Shown: positions 23,606-35,883, counted from the first letter of the stretch. The stretch is DNA of 64,000 bases from Dreissena polymorpha (GCF_020536995.1 NC_068367.1:61947068-62011067), one strand, 5' to 3'. Notes: generated from the sequence alone by a model not told the origin. A program made the numbers and translations.

Positions 23606-23929
23606 ATGTCTTATAAACATAATCGCGAGATTGCCAAATGTAAATTCCATTGAATTAAACTCGCGCTATGTAAGTTTTTATTTACACATTTGCAATGGCA
23701 ATAATATCCATCGATCACATTAACTACCAGGCTATACAAAGTATTTTTTTTAAACGTGAAGTATAATTACGATTTTGACATTGCATATAAATATTACAGA
23801 TACGAGACTTACTTCCCACGTACTTTCAATAAAACATTAACAATTATACATTATTCATTAGGTAAACATGTTTTTGTCGCCAACAGTATTATTACTATAT
23901 CAAATGTTTGATTTATTATAAGGTTGTTA

Positions 23930-24319
23930 TGAAGCTAAAGTAATTTTAACCATCGCATATTTAAAAGTAACCCTCATCTTGACTCGAACCACTGACCCGT
24001 TGAGTAAAAGTCCATCGCTTGTACCACAGGGCCATCCGTGCTCATGCAATGAGTGATGTATTTTTATACTTTGTATAAGCAATGCTCGTAGTATCACAAA
24101 ATATAACGACAACAACAGAATTCTCCAAATTATTCAATCGCTTTGCGTTGCAACGCTTTATAATTTTCAGGTTTTTAAATCGTCAAAAGATGAATATAAT
24201 GGAATGGATATTTTAGAGCGTCGTAAATGTTCGGTATTACTGTTTCCTCATAACTAAAACGAACATTTTTGAATCCGAAACACTTTTTTGTCAATTTACC
24301 AAAACGTGAAAAGGCCCCG
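23930..24319 (-). mobile_element. TTAA element with tRNA-like insert, tail-truncated
   Basis: On the minus strand it begins after TTAA (24320-24323) with CGGGGCCTTTTCACGTTTTG. It has the shared GCAACGCAAAGCGATTGAAT segment, then a Leu/Ser-type tRNA-like module near 24060-23985 with B box GGTTCGAGTC. The tail seen in the 48108 copy is not recognisable. Confidence 0.75.
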
Positions 24320-24475
24320 TTAAATAAAATATACAGAAGCCTTTTGTAAAATAAGTGCAATGCATCCAAGATACGTATGTGTGTCCATACTTCAAATTCA
24401 GTTGTGAACATGCGAATAAGAGTATATGTTTTTTGGCTTAACAAAAAAATGTCCATACATATATACATACAATAC

Positions 24476-24682
24476 CTAACAATTATGTTCTTTCATCGTC
24501 ATTGAAGAAAAAAATCTGCATTTAAAGAATACAGGGGTAGGATCTGGAAATTTTGGAAAGTAGTCCGTCAAATATTGCTTATGGCATATATTACAACACA
24601 GAGTAACCTTACGCTTGATATATCTAACACCTATAACGTCTCTACAAGCAGCACTCTCTTGATCACATTTCATATAATACAA
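24476..24682 (-). CDS. Cys-rich terminal exon, possible second half of a Ly6-like domain
   Basis: A 69-codon phase-0 exon after acceptor ACAGACCGCAG, ending in TAG. It encodes LYYMKCDQESAACRDVIGVR and then a CCNICH motif, reminiscent of the CC...CN end of three-finger (Ly6/uPAR) proteins. Its phase fits the donor of the Ly6-like exon at 48847, whose domain lacks exactly this half, but 24 kb and other same-strand genes lie between. It may be the last exon of that gene, or of a lost relative next to Kazal copy 1. The fold call is tentative. Confidence 0.35.
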   Translation of the reverse strand: MYYMKCDQESAACRDVIGVRYIKRKVTLCCNICHKQYLTDYFPKFPDPTPVFFKCRFFSSMTMKEHNC

Positions 24683-25251
24683 CTGCGGTCTGTGTTATTT
24701 CTTCGTGATGCTATGCAACACTATCAAAAGCCAACGTTGTTGTTAAACGCATAAACAATATATATTTTCGCAACTAAATTAATAGTTAACTCGTTATAAA
24801 TGTGACAGTCCGGCAAAATATGAAATAGGACAGGACTTTCGGTGTACAGTTTATGTTCAATAGATATTTGGTTTGAAACATATTCCAAATCAAGAATATG
24901 CATGATGCCGGGCTGGCATCATTGAGGATTTAAATAAATCAAACATGGCGTCAAAGATAGCCGCCGTGTCTGCACTTTGACCTATGTGTTTATATAAATA
25001 TGCCTTTATCCATTATTTTGCATGTGTTCAATCTAAAATAACATTATGTGAATATGGTAAATGTTTTTTAAATTAATCTATCGAAATAAAAAAACAGATA
25101 TTATACCCAAAATGACTGCCAATATGGCCGCTTGTGCAGATAATAGTCAATATTCCATTCCAATCCATTTGATCTGAGTTCATGAAATACAAACTGGAAT
25201 AATCGTTTGAACGGTAGTGTGTGAAGTTCATAAAATAGTATCCACATAATG

Positions 25252-25440
25252 CCTTAAAGGGACCGTCAACCGCGGTTGACGAAAAAATGAAAAGTTCTAA
25301 AATACCGTATTTTTTACAATTATTTGCAATTAGCATAACCAGTATTGTAAAAGAACTTAAACGTAGTTCTTTAGAGGCATAGTCGATCGTTGTCTGAATT
25401 TCGTTTTTGTTTTCGAACTTAAATACGAGAAAAATCATTA
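25252..25440. repeat. Fragment of a TTAAAGGGACCGTC repeat
   Basis: Starts CTTAAAGGGACCGTCAACC and contains the perfect 18-bp palindrome CGTCAACCGCGGTTGACG at 25264-25281. It resembles the end of another TTAA-type element; the other end was not found. Confidence 0.45.
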
Positions 25441-25614
25441 AGATTTTAATATGTAGTCAATTAAAAAATTCCGCACTCCAATGGCCATTTACTTAAAAGA
25501 AGTGAATAAATAGTATGTATATTGTATAATACTTTTTGTTTGTTATATGTTTTTTTATGTTAAACTTTCGTTGTCTGATATTTATGCTTGTGTATTTCTA
25601 GCAATAAAGGTACA

Positions 25615-28600
25615 TTAAAAAAAGTATGCACCGGGTGTTGTTGTTGTGTTTGTGACGTCAGTCCTTGAGGCGCTGGATGGTTTGACTTCGCAATAACCAA
25701 CCGACACATTAATGTCATCTACAGCAATGTCACCTTGATAGCCATTGCCTATTACCCCACTTAGGAGAATCTACGAAAGATATATGTGAAATCATGCATT
25801 TTTTTGATTTTCCAGTTCGTTTATGTAGACAATACCTGAATAAAACATGTGAAAACGGTCAAATAAGTATTCCAGCAGTTCTTACCGAATAACTTTGATT
25901 GGAATTAAGTGGCACTTGTCCTTCTTTCCACGAGTTACCTTGATCGCCAGTAAGAGACCAAACAACCTTGCCAGGTAACCCACCGTTGGTAACTTGGTAG
26001 ACGTTAAGTCGACCTATCGAAGATCCATACATGTGGTACCAGAACCGGAAGCAATGCACAGGGTCTGAAGTCACCTCAATCGTAGGACTTTTAATCCAAG
26101 CTGTATCGAACAAATTTCGCGGAGCACTTGACTCTGTGAATATGTACGATCCTGAAAGTCAATATGGTATAGGAACTTAAAGAATATAAATTGCATAATT
26201 CATTCTGGATTGAATATATGTGTTATTACGTAACATTAAAAAACAATACAAAATACATATCACTATAATGTTTAAGCATTCATAGTTTGTATCTGCCCTT
26301 TATAGGTACAATATATTTAACGAATGGACAGTGTACGCAACATGTTTTATTTGGAGAAGGTTTTAATTAGAAAATTTACAAAAACATCCTTTAGATTTCG
26401 GTAGTTTTAATTTTAATGTAAGTAGCAAGAGGCAATGATTTTTTTTAAATGGGAATATTTGAATGATATTTGACATTGATGTTATACTACTTAAAACAAA
26501 CATAATGATGTCTTTCTTTTTTTATTTGGATGAAAAATAGATTTTTTATGATTTTTTTAAAACACGTAAAAAAATAGGTGCATTTTTCTGCTGTTTTTTC
26601 AGCCAAAAATCTGGTTCATTGCCAGCAAACAACTGACATTTGCATTTAACCAGCTATTTTGGCCATTTATAAGTTATTTTTATCTATGTGAATGCCTTTT
26701 TAGACATAAAACACATTAATACATATCAATAACAAATATTTTTTATTGGTTTTGCACTTTTTACTGCACAGTTTATGGCAAAATAAAAGGGGGCATACAA
26801 ATACATATTTATGTGCGTGAATAGCCTTTGTCTTTACTGCTATCAACAACAATCCTGCAGCTTTTTTAAGGTTTTATTTTCAATGATAACTAATGTGGAA
26901 CTAACACATAATTTGTTGACACAATTTATATTTGTTGTGCATACACAATATATAAATACTTGTGAAATGTCCAATTACCAGACATTACATAATGATGAAT
27001 TAAAATGACACATGCCTCCCAATCACGATGACGAGTTGTTCAAATAAAAAAACAAAAAAAACATTGTTGATGTTGGTTTTTTGTCAGTCAAAGGTAGCAT
27101 ATAGGCAAAAACTAATCTCAAAGATTGAAATTTTTCATAAATGACGATTGATGAATCAATTTACTTCAACTGCACTCTCACATGTCAGACCGACAGTGTC
27201 ATGAGCAGACATAGTGGTCACTACAAAACGGTGAAATTCTTATGGGGGCTTTCAATAGTTTTGACAAGTTTTATATGTTGTTCACTCAATTAAAATAAAT
27301 TGTCCATTAGGTAAAATAAGTCCTCAAATTATAAATACACCACAAGAACAACAGCCAATACTTAAATAAGGTTAACATGAAGACAATAGTTCACTGTCAC
27401 ACATGTTTAACAAAAGTAAAATCATTTGCTTCATTAAATAGGTTCAAAAACCAAAATTCTTCTTATTTAAATAAGACCTAACACTAGTTATTTGAACTTC
27501 AATGGATCTGTAAGTATTTTTCCTAAGATAGGTGAATAACAAACCTATCCAATGGTTTAAAAAATCTTATATTCAGTTATCGCCTATGGCGATTTCTTCC
27601 TGATTTCTTTTTTTTTCCTCCTGCTGCCTTCAGCTTCTTTGCCTCAATCTCCTCTATCGGGGCCGCATTCACAAACGGCAGCTTCTTGCGGTAATCTGTA
27701 ACATGTAAATGAACATTTGAGCCGCACTCTGGGAAAACGGGGCTTAATGCATAAGCCTAAAGTGTCATCCCAGATTAGCCTGTTTAGTCCACACAGGCTT
27801 ATCAGGGACAACACTTTCTGCTTCAACTGGATTTTCTTTAAGAAGGGACTTTCTTAAACGGAAAATAGCTTAAAGGTTCATTGTTTTTACCATTCAAGGC
27901 TTTTTAAAGGCTGTTGGGGGAGGGGGCCTTAGCCTTCATATTATATAGGAAAAAGTGTGTGAAACCCAAAATTTGGGGATACAACTCACGCAATGTTAGT
28001 CATAGTGGAATGAAATTTCCAGGTGTAAGTTTCTTTTTTTGGGATAAGTGCATGTAACCTTTTTATGAAAATTTCTGAGGGATTGTAGACTAGATTAGGC
28101 TACAGCTTTAGAATTAAAAAAAAAAGACTGCTCTTCCTTATCTTGTGATATCAGTCTTCTTAAACTCAATTATGTAATATCTGTCTTCTTAAACTACATT
28201 TTGTGATATCTGACTTCTTAAAAGTATAACAGTATATATTTCAATTGCATAAACATTAGTGAATTACAATAATGATGATTAATTAATGTTGATAATAAAT
28301 GTATTTCAAAATGACCGATACATTGCCATAAAATAAAATTACATGGGGTTTATGTTTCAAAATGTCATTCTGCTGAAATGTCATTTATATACTAAGAAAA
28401 ATATTTATTGGTTAACATTGCAAATTATTTTTTATCTAGTACCTGACGCGGAATCTTCAACTTTTCAGCTATTGCAGCCCGGTCTTGTTTAAATTGACCT
28501 GGCTGCGGTGATACACGCTCACTGTCAGGCTCCGAACGCTCACTGTCAGACTCCGAGTCAAACTCTTCCCAATCCTGAGACTCTGACTTATTAGTATCAG

Positions 28601-31600
28601 ACATATGTCTGCAAAAAGAATAATTTAAATCAAAGAAATAATATATCTACATAATATAACTAAAATACAGTGACTGTATCGAATTGTTGTTCACATCTGA
28701 CGTTAAATAAAGATTCTTGTATCTTGTATCATTAATGCTATATCCGAAATACTTGCTGTCCGAATTGTGCAAGTCTGTATTTTGTATTATCGAAACGTCT
28801 ATTTACAGATATACGAATGAAATCTACCATTACGATATAATGTCGGCATAAATATATCCTTCAATGATGTTTTGCACGTACAACACATTTTTTGGCAACT
28901 TTACAGAGGAAAAAAAGAACAATTGATATTAACGTCGTATGAATTGTCAACAACGGCGGCCATCTTGCCATTCATGAAACCGGTCCATACATTAGCAACA
29001 ACCAGCAGAATCACGGCATTTTGCAAAGCAATTAGTGGCATGAATGGAAAGGAGAATGATTAACCTACAAAATAAAAGCAATTTTTCTACTGGGCAATGT
29101 ATCTTACCTATTTTTCTCGATCTCGGAAATTTTCTGAGGTTTTCTTTTAATCTTCTACGCAACTGTGTGGAAACGAAAGTGCTTTGCCCGCGAACATAAA
29201 TGTATTAACTTATATGATTAGTGGTTATTTTAACCATATCCAATCGAAAACCACCTTAAAAGCGACGTAATTCCGACCCCCTATCGGCACTATTTTTATG
29301 AACGAGATTTCGCGCAGGAATTTTTCAGAAATAAATGAGACGTACGCAGTTGCCTCCCTTGTGCCCATCGCTAATGTAAGACATAAAACACGTAAAACAC
29401 CACTGGAACTCATTTGGCTATCCATCAAAACATGCTCGGAAATTAATATTTTCCGTTCAAACCTACTTCGTAAGTGAATTGCTAATGTAAAAAAACATTC
29501 ATGAAGTGTATTAATAAAATGATTAATTTCATACATAAGATTAAATATATGCGTTATTAATTGACAGCATACAATTATCGACAGGCAAGATGTTTTCATA
29601 TTGCGTCCAATGTATCAAGTGTAACAATTTATTTAAGATTCGGGAATTTTTAAGCGAATTTTTTTTATACGAATTCCATCATAAAGTTCATATAAGATAA
29701 ACATTTTAAAACGACCAAGATTCATCAAAATTATGTCATACATGTGGCTTGTTTAGTGGTTACAAGGTTGATTTCAGGTTAGGCCTTTTGACCTAGTTTT
29801 TGACGCATGTTGTCCAGATTCAAAGACCAATTAATGCTCAAGATACAAATATTAACAAAGTTTCATGCAGATTGAGTCATACATGTGACTTCTAGCGTGG
29901 TAACAAAATTTGACCCGGTGACATAGTCTTTGGACACACGTAACGAAGATTCGAACTTGGCCCAAATAAACAGTTTCAGAACAAATAATATTTCGTTATG
30001 CCCATAACGTTGATGCTATAAACATATGCATTAAAACTCGTGGAAATATTGCAAAAAAAAATAAAAATAAAAAGCGACCAGAGGAATTGCGTGTTGTATG
30101 ATCGAAGTCTGGCCCCGTGTCGTCCGTGGGTGTTGATGATCCATACAAAACCCAATCAAAGTCATCAAGACCGTGCACGTTACGCCATGAGCAAAACGAG
30201 TTCACATCAAAGTTACACTGCGCTTGATTGAGACTGTCTGAAATAAAAACAGCAAAGGCACAACTATACTATTATTATCGCATTAATTATTATTATTATT
30301 ATTGCTATCACGTGTACTTAAACTCGGCGAATTGTAATTTCCTCTTAATTCTAACGTTACAAATGTCGACAATATTATTACTAATTGTATGCGTAGTTCG
30401 AGTCAGAGAGTCGTGATATTACATTACCGAGCAGAAAACGCTTATGGTCAGTGTTGTGGTTTGCTTCGGTTCTCTTCGGCATCCTGATAATGTTTGCTGA
30501 TAATAAATAGATGACGCACTGACTACAAAACGCACTGTTGCAAATCAACGTACTTGTATGACGCTTATTTAATTAATGATAATTCCATTTTCGCAAACAG
30601 CTTAATACGGAGCTTAGTTGTAATTTAATGCTTTGATGTTCCATTATAATTTACCGAATCTTTTTATAGATATATATTTGTGTCCGTAGATCTGGAAGTT
30701 AGTGTTTGCGAAGGAGCTTTCTTAGGATTTCACAATTTTAATGAATACTAAAGAGTTACTTACGTTCAATTTCTCTGTCATTTGGGCAAGCTATCAGTTT
30801 CTTTATGTTGATATAATAGTACTGAAAATATAGAAGGGGAATTCTCTTTAAAATGAAAGTGTCAAAAAAAAAACATGCCATCGAATGACCTAAAATGCCT
30901 TGTTAAACGCAGATAAATTACGCACTTAAGGTAGCGCACCTCTTATGATTTCCCGCGATCTATTTTACGATCATTGCCGATCTTCAATGATCGCTTATTT
31001 CCGAGAGATGCATTTTATTTTTTTCAAACTTCGAATTTTGATATATGTTTAACTTATTCATTTAGAATACATTATTTTCACTATAAATATTGACTTTGAT
31101 TCAATTATCATCTGAAAAATACGATTTCGCGATTTCTTCAAATATCGAGCGAGCCTTTTTACCTGTTTACTTATGGATTCTAATTTAAGGTTGCACAGAT
31201 GTGAAGTTGTCGTGGCCGAGTGGTTAAGGCGATGGCCTAGTAATATTTAGGGATTTTCCCGCGCAGGTTCCATTCCTGCCGACATCGCATACTTTTTGCG
31301 ACGCGTTTTATTTCTTTTCTAACGTAATTTGATTTAATATAGCACATAAGCTATGTTTATTGTTAAATATTTTGAAAATTGTATGCACATCCTTCAATTT
31401 TAAAATTAAAACAACGTTATGGCTAAATTGATTAATTTACTGCTGAAAATACGAATGATGCATGTTGCATTTTTATTCTTATTTCAAAAAGTAAACGGTA
31501 AATCTGTCTATTTTTTTGTATTTTTGCTGTATATAGTGTTTCTATAAAAACAAAGTTTAAAATATAACTTAAATGATACAATTTTGAATTTTATGACACT

Positions 31601-32541
31601 TTGTTTTTAACCGACCCAATTTTTACTTGGCTGAAATCACTTACATTTCATAGCGCTATTCCATAGATTAAAATTTGTAAAAAATAAATGTCTGTAAAAT
31701 AATACTTATTTAATCTTGTTTAAACTTTAAACACCTTTACTGCATATGTACACACCAACTGCATGCCCATATTTGGAAATCTGAATGAATTATGGAACTT
31801 TTATATACCCCAGGGGTGAAAATAAACTGGACAAAAGTCGAGCGTGAGTTTGGTTTTGAAAAAATCGGTATATTTTTTTAAAAAGCATGGAAAGCCTACC
31901 TACAAATTTGCATGTAGTTCAGTGAAATGATGCTGATTAGGAAAATAATTAATTAAATTATATTTGGATATGTGGCCATTAGAGGTGCGCTACCTTAAGA
32001 CACCTTAATATAAAATAGTTAGTGTTTTAATGCATTTCTAAAACTAGTCATTATTGCAACAAGAGAGACATCTCCACACAAAAAGCGCAAAGTTGGTTCA
32101 TAATAAGCATTAAATGCAACAACGTCAACTTATCTTCCTAATAGCCTATACATGTTATCAATATACCTTATGATAATAAGCTTATAATATCATTCTTACC
32201 GAACTGCCTAACAAACAAAGCCAATCCTTTCCCTTTACCAATTCACCATGCAAACACGTGTTTGTACTAATATGACCAACTATTTCGGACAACGAATCTG
32301 ATTTTCTGTACACTGGTGTTGCTTCATGGCTGGGTGTGCAAACACATTCAGAGGCTATGACACGTCCAGCACCGGACAACAATAATACTAAACATGTTAA
32401 CAAGCCTGTAAAGATAAAAACAAACATCGACATGCATTTGTAATTGAAACTGTATAATAAGAAGTGAAATGTTTGTGTTTCTCTATAAAAAATAAAATCA
32501 AATAAAGAAAAAACTCTACCTATTAAAGTAACCAAACTCAT
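25615..32541 (-). CDS. Secreted SH3b-like plus MAM domain protein, 6 exons
   Basis: Exons on the minus strand: 32541-32520, 32405-32200, 30821-30764, 30237-30079, 26151-25886 and 25770-25615. Junction phases are 1, 0, 1, 1, 0 and all match. Borders are AG/GT; the exon 4 donor GTCGCT is weak. The 288-aa product opens with a signal peptide (MSLVTLIGLLTCLVLLLSGA, cleavage near VIAS/EC). Exons 2-3 encode a region of about 70 residues with ATPVYRKSD, SEIVGHIS, DWLCLLG and YYYI motifs, suggestive of a bacterial-type SH3 fold stabilised by Cys. Exons 4-6 encode one MAM domain: CNFDVNSFCSW, DTGPDFDHT, HCFRFWYHMYGSSIG and GDIAVDDINVSVGYC. MAM domains act in extracellular adhesion. A short Thr-rich tail follows. 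No transmembrane segment was seen, so secretion is inferred. A small gene is nested in intron 4 and a TTAA element in intron 2. Confidence 0.8.
26152..27576. other. Intron sequence of the SH3b-MAM gene
   Basis: Very AT-rich sequence with no exon, tRNA or repeat end that I could support. It lies between MAM exon 5 and the nested gene. Confidence 0.45.
27577..28604 (-). CDS. Small charged protein gene nested in an intron (function unknown)
   Basis: A coding exon at 28604-28443 begins with ATG just after acceptor TTCTTTTTGCAG. It encodes an acidic start (MSDTNKSESQDWEEFDSESD) followed by FKQDRAAIAEKLKIPRQ, ending at a weak donor (CAG/GTACTA). A terminal exon at 27695-27577 encodes DYRKKLPFVNAAPIEEIEAK and then a Lys/Arg-rich end (GGKKKKSGRNRHRR) before TAA. 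The phases do not join directly (0 versus 1), so one more exon of length 3n+1 is missing between them, or one border is wrong. A 5' leader exon probably ends at 29108 (donor GTAAGA). I do not recognise the family. The charge split and small size suggest a nuclear or ribosome-associated protein, but this is a guess. It lies in intron 4 of the SH3b-MAM gene, on the same strand. Confidence 0.5.
27719..27875. mobile_element. Half copy of the GATTAGCCTGTGC MITE
   Basis: Reads CTCTGGGAAAACGGGGCTTA, CCCAGATTAGCCTG and CACAGGCTTATCAGGGACAA; the second arm is missing. It begins 24 bases upstream (in gene sense) of the terminal exon of the nested gene. Confidence 0.8.
29760..29960. repeat. Probable dispersed repeat
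   Basis: TTTAGTGGTTACAAGGTTGATTT and GCATGTTGTCCAGATTC resemble text common in bivalve intergenic repeats, as I recall them. No ends or second copy in this window. Confidence 0.3.
30930..31994. mobile_element. 1,065-bp TTAA-flanked TIR element with tRNA-Ser-like insert
   Basis: TTAA lies at 30926-30929 and 31995-31998. The inverted ends are GGTAGCGCACCTCTTATGA and, on the complement, GGTAGCGCACCTCTAATGG. A serine-tRNA-like sequence is at 31206-31287. The rest is AT-rich with no ORF. It lies in intron 2 of the SH3b-MAM gene. It shares no arm sequence with the 48108/51437 family, so a tRNA-like insert inside TTAA ends occurs in two unrelated families here. Confidence 0.85.
31206..31287 (+). 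tRNA. tRNA-Ser-like sequence, probably a pseudogene
   Basis: 82 bases matching the layout of eukaryotic tRNA-Ser: GTTGTCGTGGCCGAGTGGTT (acceptor stem and A box), GATTTTCCCGCGCAGGTTCC (variable arm and B box), and a 3' end CCTGCCGACATCG that pairs with the start bar one mismatch. The anticodon stem is broken (ATGGC against ATTTA), the loop reads CTAGTAA, and the B box has CCATTCC for the usual CGAATCC. I infer that it no longer makes a working tRNA. Confidence 0.7.
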
Positions 32542-32574
32542 ACTCGCTTTTGACGCTTCCACGCTACTTTAGTG

Positions 32575-32600
32575 TACGAACGCCATCTTACCGACTTGTG
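32575..32600 (-). promoter_or_regulatory. Likely leader or promoter region of the SH3b-MAM gene
   Basis: The minus strand reads TCGGTAAGATGGCGTTCG here, some 40-60 bases before the start codon. AAGATGGCG resembles a YY1-type site found near metazoan start sites. Its ATG opens a very short upstream frame. This is inference from motif and position only. Confidence 0.3.
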
Positions 32601-33582
32601 GGTCAGTACTCACTGAGGTGATCTCCAAACGTGACCACATTTTCAAATTAAACATCTCTTATCTTTCTCACCACTGACAGTTAAAGCAGTTCATTCGGTC
32701 CTTGTTGAATATTGGGTCATTTATCAAAGAGTTTTTGTCAAAGTCGTGCTTCCCTGTTATTTGAGCTTTTCAATGTAATGTTTAGTTAAATCATATTATT
32801 GATAACATGTTTGCGTTATCTTCATGTTTTGTCTCATTTAATGACCTGAATTCATTTTTATAACTGTAGGACGACATTTTGATTTTCTATATTCTTTCTC
32901 CGTATATTTTCTAGGTTACCCATTTGTCTGAACCATTCTTTGACCACTTGGAAGGAGCAGTAAGACGAGTCCAGTATGTCGAGAGATTTGATTGAATCAA
33001 TGGTAAGATATGCTAGGATGCAAATCAGAAAATTAGGTATTTTTTCATTTTGGAATCGAGAAATGACTCATTTATGTTAAAGATATTTGATGCGTTTATC
33101 GCAGAAGAATAATCAGTTGGCGGTTTTGCCTTTTGTCCGGCGCGGGAAAAATTTAGTAATTTACTTGAAGTATAGTTTATCATTTTAGTATACCGCATGA
33201 AAGTGACCATTGCATTCGCGATCTAGTAAGCCTGGATTCGAAACATTATTTAACCAAGTTACTTTACTTTATATGTTGTTTTCTAAACGATTACGCCAAC
33301 ATTGTCGCCAGTCAAAAAAAAAAGGATTTTACATTTTAAATGATGATGTATGTATTTCCCGCATAATAATACATTTTTTTCCGAGAATGCACATTTGCGT
33401 TGATTAAATGTCCATTTGAACAGTAGTAGATATCGCACTGGTCATATAGAAGATGTAGATAACAAAATAAATAATACAAATAGGATCAACTTGTGAAAGC
33501 AGCATATTGAATGGAAGTAAGTCCCACAACGTTGGCCCTTGATATCCCGTATATTTATTCCTAAATAGAATGCATCGGTTTA
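32600..33582. other. Non-coding stretch upstream of the SH3b-MAM gene
   Basis: No domain-bearing ORF, RNA gene or repeat ends seen. Confidence 0.4.
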
Positions 33583-33756
33583 CTAGGGAGTATCGTGTCG
33601 GCGTTTAGAAAAAACTTTGTTTTCATGTTTGGGACCATGCCTATTATTTCTTCTGGTCTTCTGTGTACTTGCAGTATATGGTTCGATTCTTGGTCCCATC
33701 GGTACAAGTCTCATCGTTTGCCAAACACTATTTCTAAGCAGAACAAACGCCGTTCT
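33583..33756 (-). CDS. Candidate terminal exon, unidentified
   Basis: After acceptor GATATACCGTTTCAG, a 57-residue phase-0 reading runs RTAFVLLRNSVWQTMRLVPM and then a very basic tail (KTRRNNRHGPKHENK) to TAG. The pattern (short hydrophobic stretch, then basic tail) would suit the cytoplasmic end of a membrane protein, but no upstream exon was found in the window. It could be chance. Confidence 0.2.
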   Translation of the reverse strand, partial: RTAFVLLRNSVWQTMRLVPMGPRIEPYTASTQKTRRNNRHGPKHENKVFSKRRHDTP

Positions 33757-33843
33757 CTGAAACGGTATATCACCAAATGGCAGTATGTTAATTATAGATA
33801 TTAAAACTATGGTATTAAAAATCAAAATAAATCGTAGTATCAC

Positions 33844-34982
33844 TTCATTGTAAGCCTTTAAACAAAATTATATTTAAATACTTCATGGTATAACCCCGTT
33901 GGAAGGCACACAACCCCCACGAGATTCATAATTGATCGCAATTAATCTAATTTCAGATCATATTATAGTGTTTAACCGGGGTATCTATTCAAATAAGAAA
34001 CATCTAAACGTTTTGTTAAAATTATAAAACGAATTAATAAACTTTCAACTGTCTGGCGCACTATGAGGTACATTACAAATACAGTTGAAACACACAAGCT
34101 TGCTAACAATATTTAAAGACAGCTGCACGGTTTTGTTAGTAATCCGTCTTTAGGAAAAGTGCAGTACCTATCTCGTATATGGATGCCACCACCGCATGTC
34201 CAAGATCTCCACTCCAAGACAAACCGATTAAAACGAGCATAGTAGTGACTATACGTAATAATACGAAACAATAACAATATTACATTGTGTCACATGCCTT
34301 GAATTCAATTTATTTTTAATATAAAGCAATGGACCAATATTGTCAGTTTTATTTCAGTCGACTCAGTTTACCGTGTCTTACCCAAAAATAAAATGTTATT
34401 TCGGACACTATTTCAAATAATGCGTGTATTGATAACCTATTGGTTTGGAGGATATATACAAAAAAAAAGTATTTTCTATTTATATGTTTAGTCAAAATAC
34501 GGAGTGACATACAAGTTAACATTTGATATTTGGACATGATTCATTTTGACGCATTGTATAATCGACCGCGATATCATAACAATATTCTTCCTGTTGCACA
34601 ATGTCAGTGAATTTGAGCTCCCGTGTCCTCTGCGTTATTCCAGCAACACAGGTGACATCGTGAAAATTGTAAAAACGATCCGCTTACATATTCTACTATG
34701 TTATGTGAAATGAAAAATATTTTTAAACAAACTTTTTAGTAAAGGTGTAATCCCAAATGGGAACTGTACAAAAAATGAACATTGAAGGCACCATACAAAA
34801 ACATATGCCAAGTGATAAAGAAATCTAGTTATGTGAGATGATCACTACAACTACAAATTATTCTTAACAGTAAATGTGGTTGGTGCGATGATGTACAAAA
34901 CATATAACATCAATAATAAACATGACATTGAAGCGTGAATAGAGGTCCATATGCATCTATATATTGATTATGTCTATTGTTG
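33844..34982. other. Non-coding stretch left of the LTR element
   Basis: AT-rich, with no supported exon, RNA gene or repeat. Confidence 0.4.
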
Positions 34983-34986
34983 CAAC

Positions 34987-35181
34987 TGTTGTGGCTGACC
35001 TGAAGAGTTGCGTCTGACCCATGGGAAGCGCGTTGCGCATGCGTATAGAGGAGACGCCCGGAGCCTGTCCGACTGTTAACGAACGAACACTCAGTGCAAT
35101 TAGCTTGTGATTATTGTTATTAAATCGTTATATCTTTTAGCACGTGTTTAGTTTTACCTGGATAATAGTAAAGATACATTA
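34987..35181 (+). repeat. Left LTR
   Basis: Starts TGTTGTGGCTGACCTGAAGA and ends GTAAAGATACATTA. It is the same length as the right LTR and almost identical to it. Confidence 0.9.
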
Positions 35182-35883
35182 TTGGCGACGAGGCAAATAC
35201 TTAAAGAACAGCGGGATTCCGGGTAATTAAGAACTTTTGCATTTGCCAGTTTGGCAACCACGTGCTATTGAAACATCGTATTTCACAACTGAGATCGTCT
35301 AGAGTACGTTCGTCGGTGCAGATCGACCAGCACAGATTATTTTTAAACAAATTTGAGCCAGTTTGGCAGTATTAATTTGTTTAAGAAGTGTTTCTCTTGA
35401 AAAGAAAATTGTTGCTGTGACGTCACGAGTTTATGAGCACACAGGTGAACATGTACTAGCCGTATTCGCAGTTTGCGGAGGCGCACAGGGGTACGTCGCA
35501 GTTTGCGCACAGGGACTTCTCGCATTTGCAGTTTTCGGGGGCACACAGGGTGTTTTTTTTTGCAGTTTGCAAACAGATACTATGCTGCAGTTGTAAAGAC
35601 GGAGGGAGTTGAACTTGGCTGTTCGTATACTTATGACCAGTTTGGTTGGTATGGTGGGCTATTGTTGCAATTAATTAAGTGAACATTGGTTAACAATATT
35701 ATTCAACATAATTTGGTTTAAATACATCGTTTGGACTATTTAGGTATTAAACTTCTGCAGTGATCCGAACTGTAAGATGCAATAAATACACAGAAGTTTT
35801 ATGCAAGGCCCGGAATTGCCTTGATGATGTATCTGAAAAACAAATAGCTTCTGATATTTAAAGCGGAATCAGTAGCGGTAGAT

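Noticed and set aside
31206-31287. Functional tRNA-Ser gene
   Set aside because: Anticodon stem does not pair and the B box is altered; it lies inside a TIR element.
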